Shown piece by piece: positions 36,348-44,594 of a stretch of 64,000 bases of DNA. This DNA is from Bacteroidales bacterium UBA1309. GTDB lineage: Bacteria > Bacteroidota > Bacteroidia > Bacteroidales > Dysgonomonadaceae. Each line of letters starts with the position of its first letter. Within the stretch, counting starts at the first letter, position 1. The stretch covers positions 90,517 to 154,516 of the forward strand of contig DBTT01000027.1 of NCBI GenBank assembly GCA_002307185.1. The letters are read 5' to 3'. A program made the translations under genes and the position numbers. Under the pieces are notes generated by a model that was given only the letters and a program-made list of their open reading frames with translations, did not search any database and was not told the DNA's origin.

Positions 36348-37925
36348 ATGCAAAAAGATATAAGTCTAAAAGTTTCTCCACGTGATGCCTCCGATTTGCA
36401 GCGAATCAAAAAGCATGCTGCGGCGCAAGAGCAAATCGTACCGGAAAGAATACGTTCATTGCAAATCATCCGTCGTTCCACGGATGCCAGGCAGCGACAA
36501 GTTTGGATCAATTTGGGCGTTCGTGTTTATATTGACGAAGATGCTCCCGACATTGTCCCTTACAAGCTGACGCACTACCCGAATGTAAGCAATGCTCCCC
36601 AAGCTGTGGTTGTGGGTGCAGGCCCCGGCGGATTGTTTGCTGCTCTTCGCCTGATTGAGTTGGGCGTCCGCCCGATTTTGCTCGAACGGGGCAAGGAAGT
36701 GATGGATCGGCTAAAGGACATTATGCTTATCAAAAAGGAGCAGAAGATCAATCCAGAATCCAATTATTGTTTTGGGGAAGGGGGAGCTGGAGCTTTCTCG
36801 GACGGGAAATTATACACGAGAAGCAAAAAACGTGGAAGCGTGGACAAAATACTGAATGTGTTTTGCCAGCATGGAGCGCCGGAGGAAATTTTGATCGATG
36901 CTCACCCGCATATTGGTACCAATAAGCTCCCGATGATTGTTAAAAACATCCGCGAACAAATCAAATCGAGTGGAGGAGAAGTCCGTTTCAACACCCGCGT
37001 GGATTCACTCGTTATAGAAAACAACGAGGTGAAGGGAGTGGAGACAAACACGGGTGAGAAATTCTTTGGCCCAGTGATTTTGGCTACCGGGCATTCGGCG
37101 AGAGATATTTACTATATGCTTGATCGTCAAAATGTTAAGATCGAGGCCAAAGGTCTTGCTGTTGGAGTCCGTATCGAACATCCATCGCATTTGATTGACC
37201 AAATTCAATATCACAATCCAGAAGGCCGTGGTGACTATCTTCCTGCTGCAGAATACAGCTTTGTGGTTCAGGCAAATGAAAGGGGCGTTTACTCGTTTTG
37301 CATGTGTCCCGGAGGATTTATCGTGCCTGCTGCCAGCGGCGAAGAGCAATTGGTGGTGAATGGCATGTCGCCTGCCAACCGGGGTTCGAAATGGTCGAAC
37401 TCGGGCGTAGTGGTGCAGGTCAATCCCGGAGATTTTCCCGAATATGACAAATTCGGAGCTTTGTCGCTGCTCAAATTTCAAGAAGAACTTGAACATCGTG
37501 CATGGGTTGAAGGTGGCTGCAAACAGACTGCACCCGCGCAACGGATGTGTGATTTTGTAAACAAAAAAACGAGTGACACATTACCCACAACTTCCTATAC
37601 ACCTGGTGTAGTTTCTTCGCCTTTGCATGAATGGCTGCCGCCATATGTTTCCTCCCGCCTGAGGGAAGCATTTATCGAGGTTGGAAAAAAGCAAAAAGGC
37701 TATTTGACAAACGATGCCCTGCTCCATGCTGTCGAAAGCCGCACCTCATCGCCTGTGCGTGTGGTGCGCAACCGTGAAACATTGGAACATGAGGAAATAT
37801 CAGGCTTGTTCCCTTGTGGTGAAGGGGCCGGATATGCCGGAGGAATTGTTTCTGCGGCTATGGATGGAGAAAACTGTGCGGAAGCATTGGCTGCAAAATT
37901 AGTAGGAGTCAAGATTAGTTCTTAA
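36348..37925 (+). CDS. NAD(P)/FAD-dependent oxidoreductase (COG2509 family)
   Basis: 525 residues. After a soluble lead of about 80 residues comes the dinucleotide-binding motif VVVGAGPGGLFAALRLIELG near 85-104, then LLERGKEV. CFGEGGAGAFSDGKLYTR near 140 and the C-terminal FPCGEGAGYAGGIVSAAMDG near 490 are typical of this uncharacterised flavoprotein family. Substrate unknown. It lies between tsaB and the cardiolipin synthase gene at short spacing (27 and 30 bases), so the three may be co-transcribed. Confidence 0.9.
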   Translation: MQKDISLKVSPRDASDLQRIKKHAAAQEQIVPERIRSLQIIRRSTDARQRQVWINLGVRVYIDEDAPDIVPYKLTHYPNVSNAPQAVVVGAGPGGLFAALRLIELGVRPILLERGKEVMDRLKDIMLIKKEQKINPESNYCFGEGGAGAFSDGKLYTRSKKRGSVDKILNVFCQHGAPEEILIDAHPHIGTNKLPMIVKNIREQIKSSGGEVRFNTRVDSLVIENNEVKGVETNTGEKFFGPVILATGHSARDIYYMLDRQNVKIEAKGLAVGVRIEHPSHLIDQIQYHNPEGRGDYLPAAEYSFVVQANERGVYSFCMCPGGFIVPAASGEEQLVVNGMSPANRGSKWSNSGVVVQVNPGDFPEYDKFGALSLLKFQEELEHRAWVEGGCKQTAPAQRMCDFVNKKTSDTLPTTSYTPGVVSSPLHEWLPPYVSSRLREAFIEVGKKQKGYLTNDALLHAVESRTSSPVRVVRNRETLEHEEISGLFPCGEGAGYAGGIVSAAMDGENCAEALAAKLVGVKISS

Positions 37926-37955
37926 ATTTTTATTATGTAGAAATTAACGCAAACT

Positions 37956-39380
37956 ATGTATTGGATTAATGCGGTGTATTGGATAGTGCTGACTGTTTAT
38001 GTTGTAACCATAATCAGCCTCGTTATTCTTGTTATTTCCGAAAACCGGAATCCGATAAAAACCATGTCGTGGGTGCTTGTGCTCATCCTTCTGCCTTTTA
38101 TCGGGCTCTTTTTTTATTACATTTTTGGAGAAGATAACCGCAAAAAACGTTTTATCTCGAAGCGGATGTACAAGCGGCTGAAAAATCGGGCTATCCCGAA
38201 AACGATTTCAGAGGAATATGCCCCTTTACCCGAACGCTACAAAGAACTTGCCATACTTCTCAAGAATCTCGATCAGTCTCCCATTTTGGAAGGAAACGAA
38301 GTCCGCTTCCTGACCAGTGCCCGGGAAAAGTTCCAACAGCTTTTTGAAGACATTCGTTCTGCCAGGCATCATGTGCATGTGCAGTACTATATTTTTGAGG
38401 ACGATGAAATTGGTGCAAGGCTGAGCGATGCATTGATAGAAAAAGCACGACAAGGAGTTGAGGTCCGATTGATGTACGATGACGTGGGTTCGTGGAAAAG
38501 CAAATCGTCTTTTTTCAAACGCATGAAACAGGCTGGAGTCGAGGCCGAGCCATTCTTGCCCGTAGTTTTCCCTATCTTGACAAGTCGGGTCAATTACCGT
38601 AATCACCGGAAAATTGTCGTCATCGACGGTGAAGTTGGCTACATTGGAGGCATGAATGTTGCCGACCGTTATCTCACTGGAGGAAAATTTGTCAAATGGC
38701 ACGACTTGCATGTCCGTATAAAGGGAAAAGGGGTGCAAGGGCTACAGTCCTCTTTTCTTTTGGATTGGTATTATGCTCATAAAACCTATATCTCATCCCG
38801 CGCTTATTTTCCACCGCTGCCAAGTTTTGGAAACAACCCCATGCAGATAGTCACCAGTGGTCCGATTGGCATTTACCGGAACATTGTGCAAGGATTGTTT
38901 TTCGCCTTTATGAATGCCAAGAAGTCGATTTACATTCAAACGCCCTATTTCATCCCTTCCGAGAGTATTTTGAACGCTCTGCAAACTGCATCTCTGAGCG
39001 GGATTGATGTCCGTGTTGTGATTCCACAGGAAGCAGATACTCGTTTTGCACATCTGGCAACCCGTTCTTTTGTAAAAGAGTTGTTAGCATGCCGTATCAA
39101 GGTGTATTTTTACCAACAAGGGTTTATTCATTCCAAATTGATCGCAATCGATGATTCCCTTACGATCGTGGGTTCTTCGAACATGGATGTGCGGAGTTTT
39201 GAACATAACTTCGAGGTGAATGCCTTTATTTATGATAAAGAAACCTGCGAAGAAGCCAAACAAATTTTCAGCAATGATCTAAAGGATTCGTATCAGATGT
39301 TTTCAGAAGAATGGAACAAAAGGAGGCGTAAACAACGGTTCAAGGAATCAGCTTGCCGGTTGTTGGCACCGTTGCTCTGA
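37956..39380 (+). CDS. cls: Cardiolipin synthase
   Basis: 474-residue inner-membrane phospholipase-D-type enzyme that condenses two phosphatidylglycerol molecules. Two N-terminal helices (about 5-30 and 38-58) are followed by two HKD motifs: NYRNHRKIVVIDGEVGYIGG near 212 and GFIHSKLIAIDDSLTIVGSS near 388. The segment HVQYYIFEDDEIG near 137 is typical of bacterial Cls. The C-terminus is basic (RRRKQR). Both active-site motifs are complete. Confidence 0.95.
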   Translation: MYWINAVYWIVLTVYVVTIISLVILVISENRNPIKTMSWVLVLILLPFIGLFFYYIFGEDNRKKRFISKRMYKRLKNRAIPKTISEEYAPLPERYKELAILLKNLDQSPILEGNEVRFLTSAREKFQQLFEDIRSARHHVHVQYYIFEDDEIGARLSDALIEKARQGVEVRLMYDDVGSWKSKSSFFKRMKQAGVEAEPFLPVVFPILTSRVNYRNHRKIVVIDGEVGYIGGMNVADRYLTGGKFVKWHDLHVRIKGKGVQGLQSSFLLDWYYAHKTYISSRAYFPPLPSFGNNPMQIVTSGPIGIYRNIVQGLFFAFMNAKKSIYIQTPYFIPSESILNALQTASLSGIDVRVVIPQEADTRFAHLATRSFVKELLACRIKVYFYQQGFIHSKLIAIDDSLTIVGSSNMDVRSFEHNFEVNAFIYDKETCEEAKQIFSNDLKDSYQMFSEEWNKRRRKQRFKESACRLLAPLL

Positions 39381-39440
39381 AAAAAGCTCATTAGTGCCTG
39401 GCGCATCCGCAAATGGCTAAAGTCGAAGATTGATTGTGTT

Positions 39441-39977
39441 TTATTCTTTCTCAAAAATGCTGAAATTCACACTTCCATACACTCTTTTCTCTTGAAACAA
39501 CGGAAGATGTGAAAAATCATTTTTCTTGGAATGTTCCATGATGAAGATTCCACCCTCTTTGAGTAGCTCTTTTTCTATTATTAATTGAGGGATTTTCTCA
39601 AGAGTGGGTAAATCATAAGGTGGATCTGCAAAAATCAAGTCGAATTTTTCTCGGTTTGAATCGAGAAAACGGAATACGTCCATAGTGCAGAGGCGCAAGT
39701 TGTTCACCTTCAACTCATCGCACACCTTCTTGATGAATTTTGCGTGGAGAGGAGCTTTCTCGACACTGGTTACAAACGGACAACCTCGCGACACAAATTC
39801 CACGCAGATGTTTCCTGTGCCAGAAAACAGGTCGAGTGCTACCGATTTTTCCCAATCGACACGGTTGTTGAGGATGTTGAAAAGGTTTTCCTTTGCAAAG
39901 TCGGTGGTTGGTCTTGCGTCAAAGGTTTTGGGTGGCGAGAAACGTCTTCCCTTGAATGTTCCGCTGATAATTCTCAT
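39441..39977 (-). CDS. rsmD: 16S rRNA (guanine966-N2)-methyltransferase
   Basis: 178 residues. It methylates G966 of 16S rRNA using S-adenosylmethionine. The N-terminus MRIISGTFKGRRFSPP is the family pattern, ALDLFSGTGNICVEFVSRG near 48 is the SAM site, and FADPPYDLP near 117 is the catalytic N-D/P-P-Y motif. The start overlaps the upstream DUF3822 gene by four bases. DUF3822-rsmD is a recurrent pair in Bacteroidota. Confidence 0.94.
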   Translation of the reverse strand: MRIISGTFKGRRFSPPKTFDARPTTDFAKENLFNILNNRVDWEKSVALDLFSGTGNICVEFVSRGCPFVTSVEKAPLHAKFIKKVCDELKVNNLRLCTMDVFRFLDSNREKFDLIFADPPYDLPTLEKIPQLIIEKELLKEGGIFIMEHSKKNDFSHLPLFQEKRVYGSVNFSIFEKE

Positions 39978-40843
39978 AACAACAACGCTAATAAGTCTAT
40001 TGGGGTTTTTACGGCATCATCGCCTAAAAGAAACGCTTCGCTGGGCGCACCTTTTTGTTCTACATATTGAATGTATTTGCTGAATAGCGGAATCAGCTTC
40101 CCGTATTTGTTACTATCTCCAGACAAAAACAAGCGGTCATTTAACTGGCTCATGTCGAAAGCTTTCCAAATATTTATCACAAAGTAGAGCAGGTTCTGCT
40201 CCGATTCATTAGTGAAAGACTGGATTGTCTGGATTTCTCCGTTGCGCGTGACGAATACATCCACTTGGTTTCCTGAAAAATAAAGGTACATTCTGGAGAA
40301 CAGTTCTGTTTTTCCGCTGTTGAGATTGAACAAACGTTGCAAAGATGCGACGTGGTGTGTGAAAACTGGAGAAAATAGATTTCGGCTCAGAAATTCATAC
40401 ACATCTTTGTCCACATCGAAAACGAGCTGCTTGTCGTTGTCGAGCCCGATGCCTTCACTCAGCACTTGGTCTTGCCCTTTTTCGACGGAAAAGGTCTTAT
40501 CCAAATAATTATCTTTTTCTTTCGGATCGAAAAACAAGGTTGGAACCAATGTGTGGCGTGGCGAAACGATTTCCACCCATGTCCGTAGAAATGCCTGAGT
40601 AAGGAAGTTCAGGTCGAAGATAGTTCGTTTCAATTGTTGCAGGTAAGGAATGTCGCTTTTGAACGAAGTGCCTCTATATACGTATGCATCATTTTTTCCT
40701 GGTTGGTAGATGGCAAAAGAGAAACTTCCAGTCTGTAAGCGAACAGCCAGAACATATTTCTCCGATTCGGATAAGTCTATGGTGTCAGGAAAAAACATTT
40801 TTTGTTTTATGAAAATATATTGTTGATATATTGGGTGTTGCAT
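39974..40843 (-). CDS. DUF3822 family protein
   Basis: 289 residues from ATG 40841-40843; a shorter start at 40798 (MFFPDTIDL) is also possible, and a TTG at 40861 is less likely. It shows an actin-like/ASKHA-type beta pattern (VLAVRLQTGSFSFAIYQ near 30) and the C-terminal LFLSGDSNKYGKLIPLFSKY. The family is confined to Bacteroidota and uncharacterised. It overlaps rsmD by four bases and has a well-formed promoter. Confidence 0.85.
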   Translation of the reverse strand: MQHPIYQQYIFIKQKMFFPDTIDLSESEKYVLAVRLQTGSFSFAIYQPGKNDAYVYRGTSFKSDIPYLQQLKRTIFDLNFLTQAFLRTWVEIVSPRHTLVPTLFFDPKEKDNYLDKTFSVEKGQDQVLSEGIGLDNDKQLVFDVDKDVYEFLSRNLFSPVFTHHVASLQRLFNLNSGKTELFSRMYLYFSGNQVDVFVTRNGEIQTIQSFTNESEQNLLYFVINIWKAFDMSQLNDRLFLSGDSNKYGKLIPLFSKYIQYVEQKGAPSEAFLLGDDAVKTPIDLLALLL

Positions 40844-40877
40844 TCTTATTCCTCTCACCAAATATATAATTTGAATA

Positions 40878-40908
40878 CAAATATAAGTATAATTAAAGGA
40901 GCAAGCAA
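40878..40908 (-). promoter_or_regulatory. Promoter of DUF3822-rsmD
   Basis: TTG (40908-40906), 20 bases, then TATATTTG (40885-40878) on the minus strand. This is an exact -33/-7 arrangement, 35 bases before the ATG. Confidence 0.7.
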
Positions 40909-41054
40909 TTCACGTGTTCAAAATTAAGAAGAAGTGAACGTGTAACCAACTGGCAAGGTGACCAAGTAAACTTGACTACAAGATCACTCGGTCAGCCGGT
41001 CACAAGTTTACAGATGTTTTTCAATGGAAACCAATTATTAAGTGGCTTTTAATC

Positions 41055-41085
41055 TTGTTGTCTGAAAAAAAATCCATTACCTTTG
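41055..41085 (+). promoter_or_regulatory. Promoter of rnpA-yidD-tatD
   Basis: TTG (41055-41057), 20 bases, then TACCTTTG (41078-41085), an exact -33/-7 pair 22 bases before the rnpA ATG. Confidence 0.7.
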
Positions 41086-41107
41086 CCCTATAAATAGCTG
41101 TTTTTCC

Positions 41108-41527
41108 ATGAATGAAGAGCCTGTCGGGTTTCCAAATAATTCTTTTCCTAAAGCGATGCGCATTACGCGCAAAAGCCAATTAGATTTGTTGTTTTCATCG
41201 GGTAAGTCCTTTATCGCTTATCCATTGAGAGTCATCTTCATCGAGAGGGAAAAGATGCCGGGGCAGGAATTGTCGGTGTTGATAAGCGTCTCGAAGCGCA
41301 AATTCAAGAGAGCGGTCAAACGCAACAGGATAAAGAGGTTGATCCGTGAAAATTTCAGGTTGCAAAGGCATGAGCTCGAAAGCACCATGCAATATCTCCC
41401 CTTTTCGTTGGATGTTGCATTTCTTTTTCTTAAAAGTGAGCTTTCCGATTATTCGGAAATCAGTAAAGCTATGGCTAAAGCCCTTGATTTGTTGAAGGTG
41501 AAGATACAAGACAACTGTGATTTGTGA
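41108..41527 (+). CDS. rnpA: Ribonuclease P protein component
   Basis: 139 residues, about 20 longer than the E. coli protein at both ends. It binds RNase P RNA and helps mature tRNA 5' ends. The RNR signature reads KFKRAVKRNRIKRLIREN near 74-91, and VLISVSKRK precedes it. No rpmH is found upstream, unlike the classic rpmH-rnpA pairing. It is followed after three bases by yidD, as in many bacteria. Confidence 0.95.
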   Translation: MNEEPVGFPNNSFPKAMRITRKSQLDLLFSSGKSFIAYPLRVIFIEREKMPGQELSVLISVSKRKFKRAVKRNRIKRLIRENFRLQRHELESTMQYLPFSLDVAFLFLKSELSDYSEISKAMAKALDLLKVKIQDNCDL

Positions 41528-41530
41528 AAT

Positions 41531-41752
41531 ATGAACAAGCTATTGAGTGCCTTATTGCTGTTTTTTGTGTATTTTTACCGCAATTGTATTTCGCCGTTCA
41601 CCCCGGCCTCTTGCAGGTATGTTCCCACATGTTCCGCTTATGCTGTGGAGGCAATAAAAAAACACGGTGCTATCAAAGGTGGATGGCTTGCATTGAAGAG
41701 AATTGCCCGGTGCCATCCCTGGGGAGGACATGGATACGATCCCGTTCCGTGA
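41531..41752 (+). CDS. yidD: Membrane protein insertion efficiency factor YidD
   Basis: 73 residues, the usual size. It is a small membrane-associated protein assisting YidC-mediated insertion. The pattern FYRNCISPFTPASCRYVPTC (about 15-34), SAYAVEAIKKHG and the final CHPWGGHGYDPVP are diagnostic, with the conserved cysteines in place. It starts three bases after rnpA. Confidence 0.96.
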   Translation: MNKLLSALLLFFVYFYRNCISPFTPASCRYVPTCSAYAVEAIKKHGAIKGGWLALKRIARCHPWGGHGYDPVP

Positions 41753-41782
41753 CCTTACGATGTTGGACTTTATTTATCTTTT

Positions 41783-42481
41783 ATGGATTTATACGACATA
41801 CACACCTACAATTTAGTATCTGATGATAGCGACGACCCCTATCATTCGTACATTCTGAATGTCTTTCCGTTGGGTTATGAGGATGCCGTAGGTTCCTACC
41901 CAAAATGTTTTTTTACTTGTGGAATCCACCCCTGGCATAGTGAAGATGCCGAAGCTCAACTTCATTATCTCGAAGAAATAGCTTCAAATCCACATATTGT
42001 TGCTATTGGAGAAGCTGGCCTGGACAAGCTGAAAGGTCCTGAACTTGGCATTCAAAAGCAAGTGTTTGAACGCCATATTCTTCTATCCGAAAAACTTAAG
42101 AAACCCCTTATTATTCACTGTGTGAAAGCATGGGAGGAGTTAATCGCACTCTATAAGCAGCATAAGCCAATGCAACCTTGGATTATTCATGGTTTTAGAG
42201 GTAAACCGGAACTTACAAAACAATTGGTGAAGTTGGGTTTTAAATTCACTATTGGGGCAAAATTTCGTCCCGAAGGTTTGCGGCTTATTCCTTTGGAAGC
42301 TATGTTTTGTGAAACAGACGAGAGCGAACTGTGTATCGAGGAAATTTATAGAGCCATTTCTGAAGCTCTGAAATTAGATTTCGAAGACTTTGCTGCTGTT
42401 ATTGCACAAAATGTGAAATCTGTTTTTCCGGATCTAATTGTGAATGATCTGGAACATATTGGAATAGAAGGAGTTGATTGA
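41783..42481 (+). CDS. TatD-family hydrolase with an altered metal site
   Basis: 232 residues, of the TatD metal-dependent DNase family. Recognisable ligand regions are IGEAGLDKLKGP near 77, LIIHCVKAWEEL near 110, WIIHGFRGKPEL near 133 and FCETDESEL near 172. The N-terminal metal motif should be D-x-H-x-H but reads DIHTYN, so the second His is Tyr (TAC for CAC). One base change would explain it. Activity may be reduced or use fewer metals. It is the third gene after rnpA and yidD, at 30 bases. Confidence 0.87.
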   Translation: MDLYDIHTYNLVSDDSDDPYHSYILNVFPLGYEDAVGSYPKCFFTCGIHPWHSEDAEAQLHYLEEIASNPHIVAIGEAGLDKLKGPELGIQKQVFERHILLSEKLKKPLIIHCVKAWEELIALYKQHKPMQPWIIHGFRGKPELTKQLVKLGFKFTIGAKFRPEGLRLIPLEAMFCETDESELCIEEIYRAISEALKLDFEDFAAVIAQNVKSVFPDLIVNDLEHIGIEGVD

Positions 42482-42576
42482 GCAATCGTTGCCAAGTTTC
42501 ATGTAATTAATTTTATCGCTTTATTTCTGATTTGAGCTTTTGCCTGCTTTTTACAAAAGCAAAGAAAACTATTTGC

Positions 42577-42584
42577 TAAATTTG
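42577..42584 (+). promoter_or_regulatory. Candidate -7 element of ansA
   Basis: TAAATTTG fits TAnnTTTG, 41 bases before the ansA ATG. Upstream (42535-42560) a GCTTTTG/CAAAAGC dyad may end the tatD transcript, but it has no T run. Confidence 0.4.
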
Positions 42585-42625
42585 CATGAGTTTTTGATTT
42601 TGATTTAAGAAAAATTTATAGATAA

Positions 42626-43696
42626 ATGATTGATACTGATGCAAATATTCTCTTGATCTATACAGGAGGAACTATCGGAATGATAGAAAATCCATTAACA
42701 TTTGCATTGGAATCGTTTGATTTTGTGCATCTGAAAAACCACTTTCCTGAAATCGACAAATTTAATTTCAATGTCGATTCCATCGTTTTCGAACCTCCTA
42801 TCGACTCTTCCGGCATCAATCCTACGCACTGGCAAAGATTGGTGAAAATGATTGAGGATAACTACGATCAATACGATGGATTTGTTATTCTTCATGGCAC
42901 GGACACTATGGCTTTTACCGCTTCCGCACTTAGTTTCATGATCGAAAACCTCACCAAGCCGATTGTACTCACGGGGGCTCAATTGCCGATTGGTAAACTT
43001 CGGACAGATGCCAAGGAAAACCTGATTACTGCGATTGAAATTGCGGCGGACAAGGACAGTATCGGGCAGCCTATTGTGCCGGAAGTGTGTATATTTTTTC
43101 AGAACTACCTGCTAAGGGGCAACCGCACGGTGAAAATGAATGCGGACAATTTCAGCGCCTTCAAGTCGTTTAATTTTCCTTATTTAGCCAAGTCGGGAAT
43201 ACAAATCAGGTATGAACGGGGTGCGATTTTGCAACCCAATTTTGATAAAAAACCACGTTTCCACTATTTGATAGATACCAATATTATCATCCTGAAACTA
43301 TTTCCGGGAATAACCCCGGCTGTGGTGGAGGCAATACTTGGAGCATCAGGCATAAAAGCGGTGATCCTTGAAACGTTTGGCTCGGGAAATGCTCCCAAAT
43401 TGGAATGGTTCATCGATTTGATTCGAAGCGCGGTGAAAAAAGGCATCATTGTGGTGAACGTCACCCAATGCGCTGTTGGCTGTGTGGAAATGCAGCGGTA
43501 TGAAACCGGAAACGAGTTGCTGAAAGCAGGAGTGATCAGTGGATTTGATATGACCTTGGAAACAACATTGGCCAAACTGATGTATTTGATCGGGCACAAA
43601 TACGAAGTCAATGAAATAAAAGTGAGGATGAGAGTGCCTTTGGTAGGCGAATTAACCCGGCCAGAAGACCGAGAAAATGAAAAATTATACTTCTGA
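42626..43696 (+). CDS. ansA: Type I L-asparaginase
   Basis: 356 residues, likely cytoplasmic because no signal peptide is present. It hydrolyses asparagine to aspartate and ammonia. The first catalytic Thr is in ILLIYTGGTIGMIE (about 8-21), the second in FVILHGTDTMAFTASAL near 88-104. The substrate-binding region LTGAQLPIGKLRTDAKENL follows. The 3' end overlaps a YkgJ-like gene by 20 bases unless that gene uses its second ATG. Confidence 0.94.
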   Translation: MIDTDANILLIYTGGTIGMIENPLTFALESFDFVHLKNHFPEIDKFNFNVDSIVFEPPIDSSGINPTHWQRLVKMIEDNYDQYDGFVILHGTDTMAFTASALSFMIENLTKPIVLTGAQLPIGKLRTDAKENLITAIEIAADKDSIGQPIVPEVCIFFQNYLLRGNRTVKMNADNFSAFKSFNFPYLAKSGIQIRYERGAILQPNFDKKPRFHYLIDTNIIILKLFPGITPAVVEAILGASGIKAVILETFGSGNAPKLEWFIDLIRSAVKKGIIVVNVTQCAVGCVEMQRYETGNELLKAGVISGFDMTLETTLAKLMYLIGHKYEVNEIKVRMRVPLVGELTRPEDRENEKLYF

Positions 43697-44162
43697 TAAC
43701 CTGCCCATACAGGCGCAGAAAATGGAGCCTTCGTTTGTCTCTTATTTGAAAAAGAACAAAAAACGATTGGGAAAAATGGACAATCAGGTTCATGCCCTTC
43801 ACAAAGAGGCTTCGGAGCGAATTGAATGTCTCGAATGTGCAAACTGTTGCAAATCGCTCGGGCCTGCCATCTATGACAAAGATATTGACCGAATGGCAAA
43901 AGCTTTGAAGATGAAACCATCGGAAGTGGTGGAGAACTATCTGCGGGTGGACGAAGACAACGACTATGTGTTCAAAACCATGCCTTGCCCTTTCCTGATG
44001 CCTGACAACTATTGTTCGATTTATGAATCGCGTCCGAAAGCCTGTAGGGAATATCCCCATACGGATAGAAAAAATTTTGTGCAGATTTATAAACTGACAG
44101 TCAAAAACACTTACACTTGTCCGATCGCATTTGATGTCCTCCTCAATTTGACCAAGCTGTAG
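43677..44162 (+). CDS. YkgJ-family cysteine-cluster protein
   Basis: 161 residues, or 146 from a second ATG at 43722 that would avoid the overlap with ansA. The zinc/iron-chelating pattern C-x2-C-x3-CC is seen as CLECANCCKSLG near 52-63, followed by MPCPFL, DNYCSIYESRPKACREYP near 113-130 and a last Cys near 152. These proteins (Pfam CxxCxxCC) are of uncertain function, possibly metal-cluster carriers. It is probably co-transcribed with ansA. Confidence 0.85.
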   Translation: MKNYTSDNLPIQAQKMEPSFVSYLKKNKKRLGKMDNQVHALHKEASERIECLECANCCKSLGPAIYDKDIDRMAKALKMKPSEVVENYLRVDEDNDYVFKTMPCPFLMPDNYCSIYESRPKACREYPHTDRKNFVQIYKLTVKNTYTCPIAFDVLLNLTKL

Positions 44163-44306
44163 CAATGTTGTTGTTGTCTTGTAGCAAACTTCGAAATGGA
44201 GAAAGACCGGATGTCTCGCTTTGGTTTGTGTTTTGTGTGATTTGGGGGTTGAGAATAAAAAATAAGGTGGAAATTTTGCGATTGACGGATGGACTGCTAT
44301 GTATAT

Positions 44307-44380
44307 AAAAAAGAAAAAGGTTGTCATCCCGACAACCAATCTTCACATTGTTAACCTTAAATCTAATACCATGAAAAACA
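44307..44380 (-). ncRNA. Predicted small RNA with own promoter and intrinsic terminator
   Basis: About 70-75 nt on the minus strand. A complete promoter (TTG-N20-TATATTTG, 44416-44386) sets the 5' end near 44380. The body contains TTTCATGGTATTAGATTTA and AAGGTTAACAATGTGAAG with no reading frame. The 3' end is a textbook terminator: GGTTGTC-GGGAT-GACAACC (44337-44319), then T5, C, T6. No gene on this strand lies between promoter and terminator. The target is unknown. A 9-codon plus-strand frame opposite it is probably meaningless. Confidence 0.75.
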
Positions 44381-44385
44381 CACTA

Positions 44386-44416
44386 CAAATATATCTATAA
44401 TAAGTAGTTCCACCAA
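44386..44416 (-). promoter_or_regulatory. Promoter of the predicted small RNA
   Basis: TTG (44416-44414), exactly 20 bases, then TATATTTG (44393-44386). It sits in an intergenic space with no coding gene downstream before a terminator. Confidence 0.75.
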
Positions 44417-44420
44417 TTAT

Positions 44421-44470
44421 AAGCAACAGTATGCCCAAGCTTTTAACAAAGTTTGGGCATACTGTTGCTT
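44421..44470. terminator. 18-bp perfect hairpin between HD gene and small RNA
   Basis: The arms 44421-44438 and 44453-44470 are perfect complements beginning AAGCAACAG and ending CTGTTGCTT, with a 14-nt loop. On the minus strand it follows the HD gene by 125 bases and precedes the small-RNA promoter, so it would insulate the two; no long T run follows. Confidence 0.6.
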
Positions 44471-44594
44471 CTGTTTACGTTTCTTTTTAGAATTGGGTGT
44501 TTTGTTAAAACTAATTTGTAATTAAATGTTTTATAAATTCATGCGCTTGCGGATTCACAAATTTACCAATCTGCGATTTCATGGTTTTACGATT

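Noticed and set aside
44371..44400. 9-codon plus-strand frame (MKNTLQIYL) as a leader peptide
   Set aside because: It lies opposite the small RNA and its promoter, with no plus-strand gene after it; it is more simply explained as antisense.
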